47,401 nt of DNA, taken from the NCBI GenBank assembly GCA_938023735.1, contig CALJDK010000061.1, forward strand, positions 1 through 47,401, read 5' to 3'. The stretch comes from an uncultured Acidimicrobiales bacterium. Lineage in GTDB: Bacteria; Actinomycetota; Acidimicrobiia; Acidimicrobiales; SHLQ01. Both the position numbers and the translations under genes were made by a program. This document shows positions 23,773 through 31,849 of this stretch, in pieces; positions within the stretch are counted from its first letter, which is position 1, and every line of letters starts with the position of its first letter. A model generated the notes under the pieces. It saw only the letters and a program-made list of their open reading frames with translations, made no database searches and had not been told where the DNA came from.

Positions 23773-25026
23773 TTACGTGTTCGGCACGCGGACGTCTTCG
23801 AATCGGTCAACATCGCGAAGTGCCGGGAAGAACTTCCACCACAGCGCTACGACCGCAATAGTGCCGATGCCGCCGGTCACGACGGCCCACACCAGCCCCA
23901 ACAGTTGGGCGGCCACCCCAGACTCCAACGATCCGAGTTCGTTCGACCCTCCAATGAACACGTTTTCGAGGGCGATGACTCGGCCTCGCATGACTTCTGG
24001 GGTGGCTAGTGGTACCAGGCTCGACCGGATGTACACGCTGATGGCGTCCGAGCCGCTCAGCACCACGATGGCGGCAAAGGCGATGGCGTAGTTGCGGGTG
24101 AAGCCGAGCACGATGGTGGCCAAACCGAACCCGGCAATCGACCACAACAGCACCTTGCCGATCCGCCGTTTGAGCGGTCGAACCGAGAGCATGGCCGAGA
24201 CCGAGGCTGCACCGATGCCGTCGGCCGCCCGAAGCCAACCAAGACCAATCTCGCCCACACCCAGGTGTTTCTCGGCGATCGCCGGAAGAAGTGCAGTCGC
24301 GCCACCCAGCAGCACCGCAAAAAGGTCGAGGCTGATTGCGCCGAACACCACCGGGTTCTTGCGCACATACCGCATGCCCTCGACCGCATCGCGAAAAGCC
24401 TGGGCGGGGCCGGTGGGAGTTCCCAACTGCTCGATGGGGGGCTTCGGCACTTGGGTGAGAAGTATCAACACCGCCAACAGAAGCACCGTGCCGATGAGAT
24501 ACGGGAGTTCGGGAGCGATCACGGCGGCGAACCCGGCAACGACCGGACCAGCGATAACACCGGTCTGAAACGCCAGCGCCTTGAGAGCGATGACCCGCTC
24601 GAGGATTTCGGGCGGCGCGAGATCGATGGGCATCGCGCGGCTCGCCGGCGCGGCAAACGCGCGGGCGACGCCGTAACCGCTGACCGCAGCAAAGATGGGA
24701 AGGGCCGAGGTGGGGTCTGACCGAACGTAGAAGAACAATCCCAAGGCAATCGCTACCTCGACGGCAACCGCTCCGGCGTATATGTATCGACGATCGAACC
24801 GGTCGACCAACGTGCCGGCGATTGGTGAGAAAACAAAGATCGGCACAAACGCCGCAAGGCCAAGAAGACCCAGGTCGAGCTCGCGGCCAGTTATGGCAAA
24901 CACCTGATCACCAGCGAAGGTAATGATTCCCAGGTACGCGAAAGTGCTGGCGAAGTTGGCCAGCAGAATGGCCCGGATGCCCCGAGGAAGTCGCTGGGGG
25001 CCGGGGGGTTCGGCGGCCGACGTCAC
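23773..25026 (-). CDS. MFS transporter (enterobactin exporter-like/DHA3-like fold)
   Basis: 417 residues, starting at GTG 25026 that overlaps the uridine kinase stop by 4 nt (GTGA). Twelve hydrophobic segments are visible, with SPIAGTLVDRFDRRYIYAGAV as the loop 2-3 MFS motif and a long central cytoplasmic loop (KPPIEQLGTPTGPAQAFRDAVEGMRYVRKN), typical of the DHA3/macrolide-type branch. The substrate is unknown. A transporter coupled to a nucleoside kinase suggests co-transcription, not necessarily shared function. Confidence 0.9.
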   Translation of the reverse strand: MTSAAEPPGPQRLPRGIRAILLANFASTFAYLGIITFAGDQVFAITGRELDLGLLGLAAFVPIFVFSPIAGTLVDRFDRRYIYAGAVAVEVAIALGLFFYVRSDPTSALPIFAAVSGYGVARAFAAPASRAMPIDLAPPEILERVIALKALAFQTGVIAGPVVAGFAAVIAPELPYLIGTVLLLAVLILLTQVPKPPIEQLGTPTGPAQAFRDAVEGMRYVRKNPVVFGAISLDLFAVLLGGATALLPAIAEKHLGVGEIGLGWLRAADGIGAASVSAMLSVRPLKRRIGKVLLWSIAGFGLATIVLGFTRNYAIAFAAIVVLSGSDAISVYIRSSLVPLATPEVMRGRVIALENVFIGGSNELGSLESGVAAQLLGLVWAVVTGGIGTIAVVALWWKFFPALRDVDRFEDVRVPNT

Positions 25027-25646
25027 CCGGGTGGAGCGAACTCGGTGAGGATGCGTGTGGTGGCCTCGCCGAGATCAAAGGGATGTTCGAAGATCACATC
25101 GGCGTGTTGCCCCATCGGGAGAACAAAGAGCTGTTCCATTGGCTGCACCACCGACGAGAAGACTTCACGAACCCCGGCTTCGGTGCGACCACGCTCGGCA
25201 ACGTCTCGTGCCACGCGACGTTCCAAGCGAACATCAGGGTCAACATCGAGAAAGATCGCAACATCGAGCCGGGCTCTGATTCGGGGGTCGGCCAACAACA
25301 AGATGCCTTCGGTAATCACCACATCGCGAGGAGCGAGTGGGTCGGTGCCGGTTGACCGGCTATGCACGCTGAAGTCATAACGCGGGATCTCGACGGTCTG
25401 TCCGGCCCGAAGCTGATCGAGATGTTCGACAAAGAGATCCAGATCGAGGCTGTCGGGGTGATCGAAGTTGACCTGGTCACGTTGCTCGAGGGTGAGATAC
25501 CCAAGGTCCTTGTAGTAGGAGTCGATGGCAACAAACCCTGCGCGGTCGCCTAGCCGATCAAACAGCGACCGAGCGAGCGTGGTTTTCCCGGAGCCGCTGC
25601 CGCCACATACGCCCCAGATGCTGGGTCTGTGGGGCGGCCGAGTCAC
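25023..25646 (-). CDS. udk: Uridine kinase
   Basis: 207 residues. The P-loop at ~14-22 reads CGGSGSGKTTLA, followed by IDSYYKDLGYLTLEQRDQVNFDHPDSLD, the uridine kinase nucleoside-binding segment, then YDFSVHSRSTGT, VVITEGILLLADPRIR and the lid region LERRVARDVAERGRT. It phosphorylates uridine (and cytidine) to the monophosphate in pyrimidine salvage. Length and motifs are typical. It is the upstream gene of a pair with the MFS transporter. Confidence 0.93.
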   Translation of the reverse strand: MTRPPHRPSIWGVCGGSGSGKTTLARSLFDRLGDRAGFVAIDSYYKDLGYLTLEQRDQVNFDHPDSLDLDLFVEHLDQLRAGQTVEIPRYDFSVHSRSTGTDPLAPRDVVITEGILLLADPRIRARLDVAIFLDVDPDVRLERRVARDVAERGRTEAGVREVFSSVVQPMEQLFVLPMGQHADVIFEHPFDLGEATTRILTEFAPPG

Positions 25647-25684
25647 AGGGCGAAGCTTAGGACCGGCGATGACCGGTCAGAAAC

Positions 25685-26506
25685 TCAGACGGGAACCGGC
25701 TCGTTTGCCATGTGGCGTTCGGTGTCGTCGGCTGCCGGGTTCTTCCGGAACGCCTTGATGGCGAGAAGACCCGAGATCGAGAGCACGAGGCCCAAGGCGG
25801 CATCGACGATGTAGTGATTGGCAGTAACGACCACGGTGACTGCCATGATGGCCGACGGGGTCATGATGAGTACCCGCAATGGCTTCGACGAAACCATCGA
25901 GGCGATCATCAGTGCCGAAAGCGTGTGCCAGCCAACATGGAAGCTCGGCAGTGCCGCAAAGGGGTTCATGAGTGCGCTGGGGTGCGCAATGACGTGGCGC
26001 GACGTGGCGCTGACCGTGTCGACGAATCCGTCGAGAAAGCGGGGCGGCGCAACCGGGTAGAAGGTGAAAATGATGAGGCCGATTGCTCCGGAGAAAATGA
26101 GCGCGTCGCGAAACAACAGGTAGCGATGGCGGTCGCGCCACCACAGCAGCACGAGCGAACCGGCAAGAACCGGCCAGTAGGTCCAGGCGTAGAACCAATT
26201 GAAGAAGGCCATCCAGTTCGAACGATCGAGTAGGTATTGCTGGATTTTCTGCTCCCAGGCAATTCCGAGCTGCGCCTCGAACTTCAAGATGTCGTAGGCG
26301 TTTGCAAGCGCAAGGTCTTCTGAGGCCTGGGTGATGCCACGCACACCGAGGTAGAACCCGAACATCACGCCCAGCAGCGACAATTGCCCGCCGGCGCCCT
26401 CGAAAAAGCGCTTGCTGCGAACGTCGGGGTTGATAATGGCAGCGACGCGCGCAAGTACGTTTCGAGGGAATCCTCGAGAACTCTCGGAGTTCGTCTCGCC
26501 GCTCAT
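25685..26506 (-). CDS. PAP2-superfamily membrane protein, inositolphosphotransferase-like
   Basis: About 273 residues from ATG 26506 (an upstream ATG at 26578 adds 24 atypical residues). A basic N-terminus precedes about six hydrophobic segments. PAP2 motifs are visible: YPVAPPRFLDGF, LPSFHVGWHTL (PSxH) and ANHYIVDAALGL with the final His and Asp. This variant resembles the Aur1/Ipt1-like branch of PAP2 that transfers or removes phospho-head groups from lipids. The substrate is not known. It lies downstream of the acyl-CoA dehydrogenase and its small partner in the same orientation. Confidence 0.85.
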   Translation of the reverse strand: MSGETNSESSRGFPRNVLARVAAIINPDVRSKRFFEGAGGQLSLLGVMFGFYLGVRGITQASEDLALANAYDILKFEAQLGIAWEQKIQQYLLDRSNWMAFFNWFYAWTYWPVLAGSLVLLWWRDRHRYLLFRDALIFSGAIGLIIFTFYPVAPPRFLDGFVDTVSATSRHVIAHPSALMNPFAALPSFHVGWHTLSALMIASMVSSKPLRVLIMTPSAIMAVTVVVTANHYIVDAALGLVLSISGLLAIKAFRKNPAADDTERHMANEPVPV

Positions 26507-26617
26507 TGCGGCTCCCACACTACTGCCAGCACCCTTCAAGATTGCACCACACTGTGAAGGAAGTAAAGAATATTGCACAGTCTGTTGGCCCGAAGCGGCC
26601 GTTTTGTTGCAATTCGG

Positions 26618-26866
26618 TTACGGAGATTCTGGTAATCCTCGCAGCTTTCCTGAGGCGAGCACAACGCAGTGGACGCGTGCCCCTGAGGGCAACGCCAATT
26701 CCACTTTTTTGTGGTTCATTCCCCACATCAGGTAGTCCGAACCAATGATTTGCCCCTCCCATGGACGGTCAGAATCCTCGGCTGGCTGGCCGATCGTCAC
26801 CCTGACAGTTCCGAGAAGTCGGTCGTTGTGGAACACCTGCGCCTGACCCTCGAATGCCGGGTCCAT
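26618..26866 (-). CDS. Small conserved-looking hypothetical protein coupled to acyl-CoA dehydrogenase
   Basis: 82 residues. The ATG is 5 nt after the acyl-CoA dehydrogenase stop. Composition is balanced and looks like a small beta-rich domain: FEGQAQVFHNDRLLGTVRVTIG, then RPWEGQIIGSDYLMWGM and a hydrophobic strand pair VELALPSGARVHCVVLASG. No known domain is recognised. The tight coupling suggests co-expression with the dehydrogenase, possibly a small accessory protein; function unknown. Confidence 0.6.
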   Translation of the reverse strand: MDPAFEGQAQVFHNDRLLGTVRVTIGQPAEDSDRPWEGQIIGSDYLMWGMNHKKVELALPSGARVHCVVLASGKLRGLPESP

Positions 26867-26871
26867 AGCGA

Positions 26872-28098
26872 CTAGGCCGACTCCTGCGTTCCAACCTTAA
26901 GTTGCGAGAACGGAACGCCCTTGTCGACCGATGGTTCCCGCGGCAAACCAAGCACGCGGTCGCCAATGATGTTTCGCTGAATCTCGTTGGTGCCGCCAGC
27001 GATGCCGCTTTGGAACGTGTTGAGGGCTCCCATCGTCCACCGGTCGCCGCCGTCTTGTGCGGGGTCCCAGGCCACCGCTTCGGCGCCGATGATCTCGAGC
27101 GAGAGGTTGCGATACATCTCGGCGATGATCGCACCGTGGAGCTTGCCGAGTGATCCGCCGGGTCCGGGGGCCTTCCCGGCTTTGAGTTCGGCCCGGGTAC
27201 GCATCGAGACCAGACTTTTGGCGGTCTCCTGGCAGTACATCTTCATGAGCTCTTGGCGAATGTTGGGATCGCTGATCTTGCCGTTTTTCTGCGCGGCACT
27301 GATGAGCTTGTCGGCACTCTGATGGCTAACGCCGCCGGCGCCGCCACTACCGATGGCCACTCGCTCGTACATGAGCATTGCCGTTGCCAACCGCCAGCCG
27401 TCGTGGATTGGTCCCACAAGGTTGTCTTTGGGGATGCGGGTGTCGGTGAAGAACACTTCGTTGAAGTGCTGACCGCCGTCGATCTGGTGAATGGCGCGAA
27501 CCTCGACCGACGGATCGTGCATGTCAACAATGAACATCGACAGACCGGCGTGCTTGACCTGCTCGGGGTCGGTGCGGGCGATGAGAATGCCGTAATCGCA
27601 AAGATGCGCAAGTGTGGTCCAGACCTTCTGGCCGTTGATAACCCACTCCTCGCCGTCGAGAACCGCTTTGGTTTGGAGACTCGCAACGTCGCTACCGGCA
27701 CCGGGTTCGGAGAACATCTGGCACCACACCTCTTCGCCGGTGATGTTCTTTGGCATGTAGGCCTTCTTCTGCTCATCGGTGCCAAATTCGTTGAGCACCG
27801 GGAGGCACATGCCGTGGCTGATGACCAGATCGATGCCCATCATGCCCGACTTGCCGAACTCCTCGCGCCAGATCTTGTCGTGCTCTCGGGTGAGTCCGGC
27901 ACCGCCGAACTCGGGGTCGTAGTTGATTCCGGCTAGGCCAGCTTCGGCCAAGGCAGCCTGAAACTTCTTGGTTTGGGCCATGCTCTTTTCGCTACGCGGG
28001 TCGTCGGTGCGGTCCCGGTCGAACGCGTGCTCCGAGATAAAGGCCGCGCACTTTGCACGAAATTCTTCGGCTGCTTCAGGAGTGAGGGTGTCAGACAT
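26872..28098 (-). CDS. Acyl-CoA dehydrogenase
   Basis: 408 residues, full-length FAD-dependent acyl-CoA dehydrogenase. Visible segments are GINYDPEFGGAGLTREHDKIWREEFG, MFSEPGAGSDVASLQTKAVLDGEEWVINGQKVWTT-type central beta domain (MFSEPGAGSDVASL; WVINGQKVWT), RVAIGSGGAGG and the C-terminal helix bundle with GALNTFQSGIAGGTNEIQRNI, including the GGTNEIQRN flavin-binding stretch. It probably starts beta-oxidation of an acyl-CoA; chain-length preference cannot be read. The small hypothetical and PAP2 genes follow in the same direction. Confidence 0.93.
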   Translation of the reverse strand: MSDTLTPEAAEEFRAKCAAFISEHAFDRDRTDDPRSEKSMAQTKKFQAALAEAGLAGINYDPEFGGAGLTREHDKIWREEFGKSGMMGIDLVISHGMCLPVLNEFGTDEQKKAYMPKNITGEEVWCQMFSEPGAGSDVASLQTKAVLDGEEWVINGQKVWTTLAHLCDYGILIARTDPEQVKHAGLSMFIVDMHDPSVEVRAIHQIDGGQHFNEVFFTDTRIPKDNLVGPIHDGWRLATAMLMYERVAIGSGGAGGVSHQSADKLISAAQKNGKISDPNIRQELMKMYCQETAKSLVSMRTRAELKAGKAPGPGGSLGKLHGAIIAEMYRNLSLEIIGAEAVAWDPAQDGGDRWTMGALNTFQSGIAGGTNEIQRNIIGDRVLGLPREPSVDKGVPFSQLKVGTQESA

Positions 28099-28220
28099 GG
28101 GAGTAATGATGTCCTATGCGACCTCACCGCGAAAGTTGAGTGAAAGGGTTTCGCTGGGCTGGGTTCCGCGCACTGCTGCTGGGTGGCCCCATAGGGCTCC
28201 GGAACTGCCATGATGGAGCT

Positions 28221-28565
28221 GTGACTGATATCGATCGCTCGCTTCAGGCGCCCGACGCTTCGACCGACGGCGAGAACGCCGTCGAAGAGGGCTTCAGCAA
28301 GAGCATTCTGGTGAGCGCTGTACGGTGCCTGCTGACCTACGTGGTATTTCCGTTTGTCACGCCGATCATCTCGTTCGCTGCCGATGTTGGGCCATGGGTG
28401 GGGGTCACGCTCGGCACGTTTGCCATCTTTGCCAACATGTTCAGCATCCGCCGGTTCTGGAAAGCGCAGCACAAATGGCGGAAGCCGGTCACCGTGGTGC
28501 ACGTCGGCATCATCATTTTGCTGGTGATTCTGGTGGTACTCGACTTCGGCGAACTGTTCGGCTGA
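28221..28565 (+). CDS. Small membrane protein of unknown function
   Basis: 114 residues from GTG 28221, with GGAG just upstream (the ATG at 28140 would add a basic, non-hydrophobic leader). An acidic hydrophilic N-terminus (~1-35) is followed by about three hydrophobic segments: CLLTYVVFPFVTPIISFAADV, WVGVTLGTFAIFANMFSI and VVHVGIIILLVILVVLDF, with RRFWKAQHKWRKP as a basic loop before the last. No family is recognised. It faces the acyl-CoA dehydrogenase across 122 bp. Confidence 0.7.
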   Translation: MTDIDRSLQAPDASTDGENAVEEGFSKSILVSAVRCLLTYVVFPFVTPIISFAADVGPWVGVTLGTFAIFANMFSIRRFWKAQHKWRKPVTVVHVGIIILLVILVVLDFGELFG

Positions 28566-28567
28566 CC

Positions 28568-28591
28568 GGCCTCAGTAGCTAGGCCTCAGTA
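28568..28591. repeat. Two-copy GGCCTCAGTA direct repeat at the end of convergent genes
   Basis: GGCCTCAGTA at 28568-28577 and 28582-28591, period 14. It falls between and across the stops of the small membrane protein (28565) and the histidine phosphatase (28579-28581). No hairpin of note. Confidence 0.5.
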
Positions 28592-29220
28592 ACACCTACA
28601 CCACGAAGGTGATGGGTTTCGTTGAAGCTCTTGAGCGTTCGATGTCCTTGGCTTGAAGCCGAGATGCGCGTAACGCCCGAGTAGGTCGGTTCGGCAATCA
28701 TGATGCTGCCCGGTTCGGTGCCGACCGCATGGCCAAGAATCGAGTTGATCACCATGCCATGGCACACAACCGCTACGGTTTGGCCCCGGTGTCCAGCGAC
28801 GATTCGGTCGATCGCCTCAAGCACCGTCGCTTGAAATGCCACGGGATCGCCGATTGTCGAGTTGTTGTCGATGTAGTCCCGATACGCAGCGGGGTCGTCG
28901 CGTTTGAGCTCTTCCATCGGAATATAGCTGGGCTCTTCGGCGTCGTACTCGGCGATTCCTGGCTCGACCGCGGCCACCAGGCCCAGAATCGATTCGAGCG
29001 GCGCCGATGTTTCGCGCGCCCGTTGGAGCGGGCTCACGTAGATGGCGTCGATGGCCTCATCGCGGAGCCATTCAGCCGCCGCTTGAGCCTGACGGTGGCC
29101 AAGCGGTGCAAGCGGAGGGTCTGCCGGAGTGCCATCGTTGTTTTCGATGCGCAGCGGGAGGCCATGACGTATCAGGAGCAGTTCCAAGTTTTTAGCTCGT
29201 TCCGTAGATGGCGCCGCCAT
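28579..29220 (-). CDS. Histidine phosphatase (phosphoglycerate mutase-like) family protein
   Basis: 213 residues from ATG 29220, which overlaps the SDR gene end; a TTG at 29187, just after the SDR stop and in the same frame, is an equally plausible start (202 residues). The catalytic RHG is in LLLIRHGLPLR, followed by PLGHRQAQAAAEWL, YVSPLQRARETSAPL, and VAVVCHGMVINSILGHAV with the second His. Such enzymes remove phosphate via a phospho-His intermediate; the substrate may be a phosphometabolite. Likely co-transcribed with the SDR. Confidence 0.87.
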   Translation of the reverse strand: MAAPSTERAKNLELLLIRHGLPLRIENNDGTPADPPLAPLGHRQAQAAAEWLRDEAIDAIYVSPLQRARETSAPLESILGLVAAVEPGIAEYDAEEPSYIPMEELKRDDPAAYRDYIDNNSTIGDPVAFQATVLEAIDRIVAGHRGQTVAVVCHGMVINSILGHAVGTEPGSIMIAEPTYSGVTRISASSQGHRTLKSFNETHHLRGVGVTEA

Positions 29221-29965
29221 CAACTTTGATGACCGAACCCGTTGTATAACTACTGGCATCGCTGGCCAGGTAGAGCGCAGCGCCGACGATCTCTTCGGGC
29301 TGGCCGCCACGTCCGAGGGGCACGGCCTGTTCAAGGCCGGCAATCATTTCGGGCGTCCAGGCGGCGCTGATATCGGTGAGAAACGCACCCGGCATGATGC
29401 AGTTGACCCGTACCGTTGGCGAGTACTCGCGGGCGAACGACTTGGTGAGGGCATGAAGGCCGGCTTTGGCTGCTCCGTAGGCGGCTTCGTTTGGGGTTGG
29501 CCGCTCGGCAGCGATGGAGCTGATGTTGATGATCGATCCGCCGTCGCCCGCTGCCATACGTTGGCCGAAGGTAGCCGACAGGCGAAAGGGGCCTCGGAGA
29601 TTCACGTTCATCACCTTGTCGTAGAGCGCTTCGGTCACATCGACGAGCGCGTCGTACAGCGGCGACATTCCGGCGTTGTTCACCAGGATGTCGCACCGGC
29701 CAAACTCGCCGTACACGGTTTCGGTGAGCTCATCACACGCATCCCAATGTCCGACGTGGCAGGCGACAGGGAGCGCCCGCCGACCGGTTTCTTCGGTGAT
29801 CTGTGCGGCCAACGCTTCACAGTTCTCGATCTTGCGACTAGCGATGACCACATCGGCGCCTGACCGAGCGAACGCAAGGGCAAGTTGCTTGCCGATTCCT
29901 CGACTTCCGCCGGTGATGGTCGCGACCTTTCCGGTGAGGTCGAACAGGTCAGCGGGAGCACTCAT
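29192..29965 (-). CDS. Short-chain dehydrogenase/reductase (SDR)
   Basis: 257 residues from ATG 29965. Classical SDR motifs: TGGSRGIG for NAD(P) binding at ~17-24, NNAG at ~92-95, catalytic Ser in INISSIAA (~144), and YGAAK (Tyr and Lys at ~159 and ~163), then PGAF and SSYTTGSVIKVDGG at the end. It oxidises or reduces a hydroxyl or carbonyl; substrate not identifiable. Its stop lies inside or just before the next gene, so the two are translationally linked. Confidence 0.92.
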   Translation of the reverse strand: MSAPADLFDLTGKVATITGGSRGIGKQLALAFARSGADVVIASRKIENCEALAAQITEETGRRALPVACHVGHWDACDELTETVYGEFGRCDILVNNAGMSPLYDALVDVTEALYDKVMNVNLRGPFRLSATFGQRMAAGDGGSIINISSIAAERPTPNEAAYGAAKAGLHALTKSFAREYSPTVRVNCIMPGAFLTDISAAWTPEMIAGLEQAVPLGRGGQPEEIVGAALYLASDASSYTTGSVIKVDGGAIYGTS

Positions 29966-30003
29966 GCGCCCAACCTTCCGCATCGGAGCGGATGACGACA
30001 AAT

Positions 30004-31533
30004 CTAGTGTGCCGTGACTTTCCCGGTGTTGGCCGCGTGCAGAACTTCGGCGTGTCGGTTGAGGCCGACCAATTCGGCCTTGATGCCACGGTCTGCGAAC
30101 TTTGCCACCACGGCATCGAGGGCTGCGACCGCCGACGTGTCCCAGATACGAGCGTTGCTCAGATCGATCTCGACCAGGTCGGCGTTGACGTCGTCGAAGT
30201 CGAACGCCGACACCAGATCGTTGGTGGACGCGAAGAACAACTCGCCGCTGACGGCGTAGAGACGCTCGACACCCTCGGGGTCGTCGACGCTGGTGACCTT
30301 GACGACGTCGGAGACGTGGCGAGCAAACATGATGGCCGACAGAACCACGCCAGCGCCGACGCCGTAAGCAAGGTTGTGGGTAAAGACCACGATGGCCACG
30401 GTGGCCATCATGATGAGCGATTCGACTCGAGGCGTGGACTTGAGCGTGGGCAGCTTGATGCTGTTCCAGTTGAAGGTGCCGACCGAAACCATGATCATCA
30501 CCGCAACCAGCGCCGCCATGGGAATGCGGGCCACAAGGTCGCCGAGACCGATAATCAAGATGAGAAGAAAGACACCAGACGCAAGCGTGGACAGACGCCC
30601 GCGGCCGCCGGTGCGGTAGTTGATCATCGACTGGCCGATCATTGCGCAGCCAGCCATACCGCCGAAGAAACCAGTAAAGATGTTGGCGATTCCCTGACCC
30701 CGGGATTCACGGTTCTTGTCTGACGGTGTATCGGTAAGGTCGTCGAGGAGTTGTGCGGTCAGGAGCGACTCGAGAAGTCCAACGAATGCCAGCGTGATGG
30801 CAAAGGGCATCAAGATGCCAAGCGTCTCGAGCGTGAACGGAATCTCGGGGAGACTGAGCAACGGAAGGGCGCTGGGAAGCTCGCCCATATCGCCCACCGT
30901 GGGGAGCTTCAGGTCCATCGCCATTGCGGCCCCAGCGAGCACGACGATCGCGACGAGCGGCGACGGCACGGCCTTGGTGATACGTGGGAGGCCGTAAATA
31001 ATGCCAAGACCCAGCGCAATGAAGAGCAGGTTGAGTGGTAGCTGACTGGTATCGGCTTCGTCCGACAAGAGAATGTGCGGAACCTGCGCCAGGAAGATGA
31101 GGATGGCCAGCGCGTTGACGAATCCGACCATGACGGTGCGGGGCACAAACCGCATGAGTTCGCCGACACCAAGCGCGCCGAGCGTGACTTGCACAATACC
31201 GGCAAGAATTGTGGCGCCGAAAAGGTAGGCCACGCCGTGCTCTTCGACCAGCGGCACCAGAACCAACGCCATAGCGCCCGTGGCCGCCGAGATCATGCCC
31301 GACCGGCCGCCAGACAGCGCAATGATGATGGCGATCGAGAACGAGGCGTAAAGGCCGACCTTGGGGTCGACGCCCGCAATGATCGAGAACGAGATCGCTT
31401 CAGGGATAAGCGCAAGGGCCACAACCAGGCCCGACAGGAGATCGGCCCGGGGGTTGGCAAGCCAAGCGGTTTTAAACGCCTCGCTGCGAGATGGCGGCTT
31501 CGGCGCAGAAGATTGGACTTCAGTGATTGACAT
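30004..31533 (-). CDS. SulP family anion transporter with STAS domain
   Basis: 509 residues. A hydrophobic N-terminal ~390 residues with about 12 membrane segments begin with [35 protein letters not shown], the SulP signature, followed by [21 protein letters not shown] and [34 protein letters not shown]. The C-terminal ~100 residues form a STAS domain ([45 protein letters not shown]). It probably carries sulfate, bicarbonate or another anion with Na+ or H+. No carbonic anhydrase or sulfur-assimilation gene is adjacent to decide between these. Confidence 0.93.
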   Translation of the reverse strand: MSITEVQSSAPKPPSRSEAFKTAWLANPRADLLSGLVVALALIPEAISFSIIAGVDPKVGLYASFSIAIIIALSGGRSGMISAATGAMALVLVPLVEEHGVAYLFGATILAGIVQVTLGALGVGELMRFVPRTVMVGFVNALAILIFLAQVPHILLSDEADTSQLPLNLLFIALGLGIIYGLPRITKAVPSPLVAIVVLAGAAMAMDLKLPTVGDMGELPSALPLLSLPEIPFTLETLGILMPFAITLAFVGLLESLLTAQLLDDLTDTPSDKNRESRGQGIANIFTGFFGGMAGCAMIGQSMINYRTGGRGRLSTLASGVFLLILIIGLGDLVARIPMAALVAVMIMVSVGTFNWNSIKLPTLKSTPRVESLIMMATVAIVVFTHNLAYGVGAGVVLSAIMFARHVSDVVKVTSVDDPEGVERLYAVSGELFFASTNDLVSAFDFDDVNADLVEIDLSNARIWDTSAVAALDAVVAKFADRGIKAELVGLNRHAEVLHAANTGKVTAH

Positions 31534-31609
31534 ACAGACCTTGGAGTTTGTGCTCTCTCAAAGTTACGGCACCTGCAACCAGCGACTGAAGAAGTTGGCC
31601 GTCAATTCG

Positions 31610-31621
31610 GTCACGTGTGAC
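31610..31621. promoter_or_regulatory. Small palindrome upstream of SulP gene
   Basis: GTCACGTGTGAC, with GTCAC and GTGAC arms around GT, sits 77 nt upstream of the SulP start. It could be an operator, but it is short and alone. The rest of the 31534-31683 spacer shows nothing recognisable. Confidence 0.25.
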
Positions 31622-31683
31622 ACAGTTTGCACCGACATGAAGCGAGGGCAGACACGTTTCGGTGTCTGCCCTCGAATCATTGA

Positions 31684-31760
31684 TGGTCGGGACGGAGTGA
31701 TTTGAACACTCGACCCCCTCGTCCCAAACGAGGTGCGCTACCGAGCTGCGCCACGTCCCG
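31684..31760 (-). tRNA. tRNA-Pro (anticodon TGG)
   Basis: A 77-nt cloverleaf on the minus strand. Acceptor stem CGGGACG/CGTCCCG; D-arm with GCGCAGCTCGGTAGCGC; anticodon stem CCTCG/CGAGG with loop TTTGGGA, so the anticodon is TGG; T-arm GTCGAGTGTTCAAATCACTC-like with the TTCAAAT loop. The 3' discriminator A is followed by an encoded CCA at 31686-31684. It reads CCN proline codons. It lies between the SulP and giant HD-GYP genes. Confidence 0.97.
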
Positions 31761-31849
31761 TGGCCAAACAACAATGATAGCCGCGCAGTGGAGGTTTTGT
31801 GGCGGCGAGCGCTTTTCCGGCCGGGATTTCGCTCGCGCAGCCCCCGGCG

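Noticed and set aside
31684-31760. tRNA-Pro as an integration site
   Set aside because: No integrase, phage gene or duplicated tRNA 3' end is visible on either side; the large neighbour is a membrane signalling protein, not mobile DNA.
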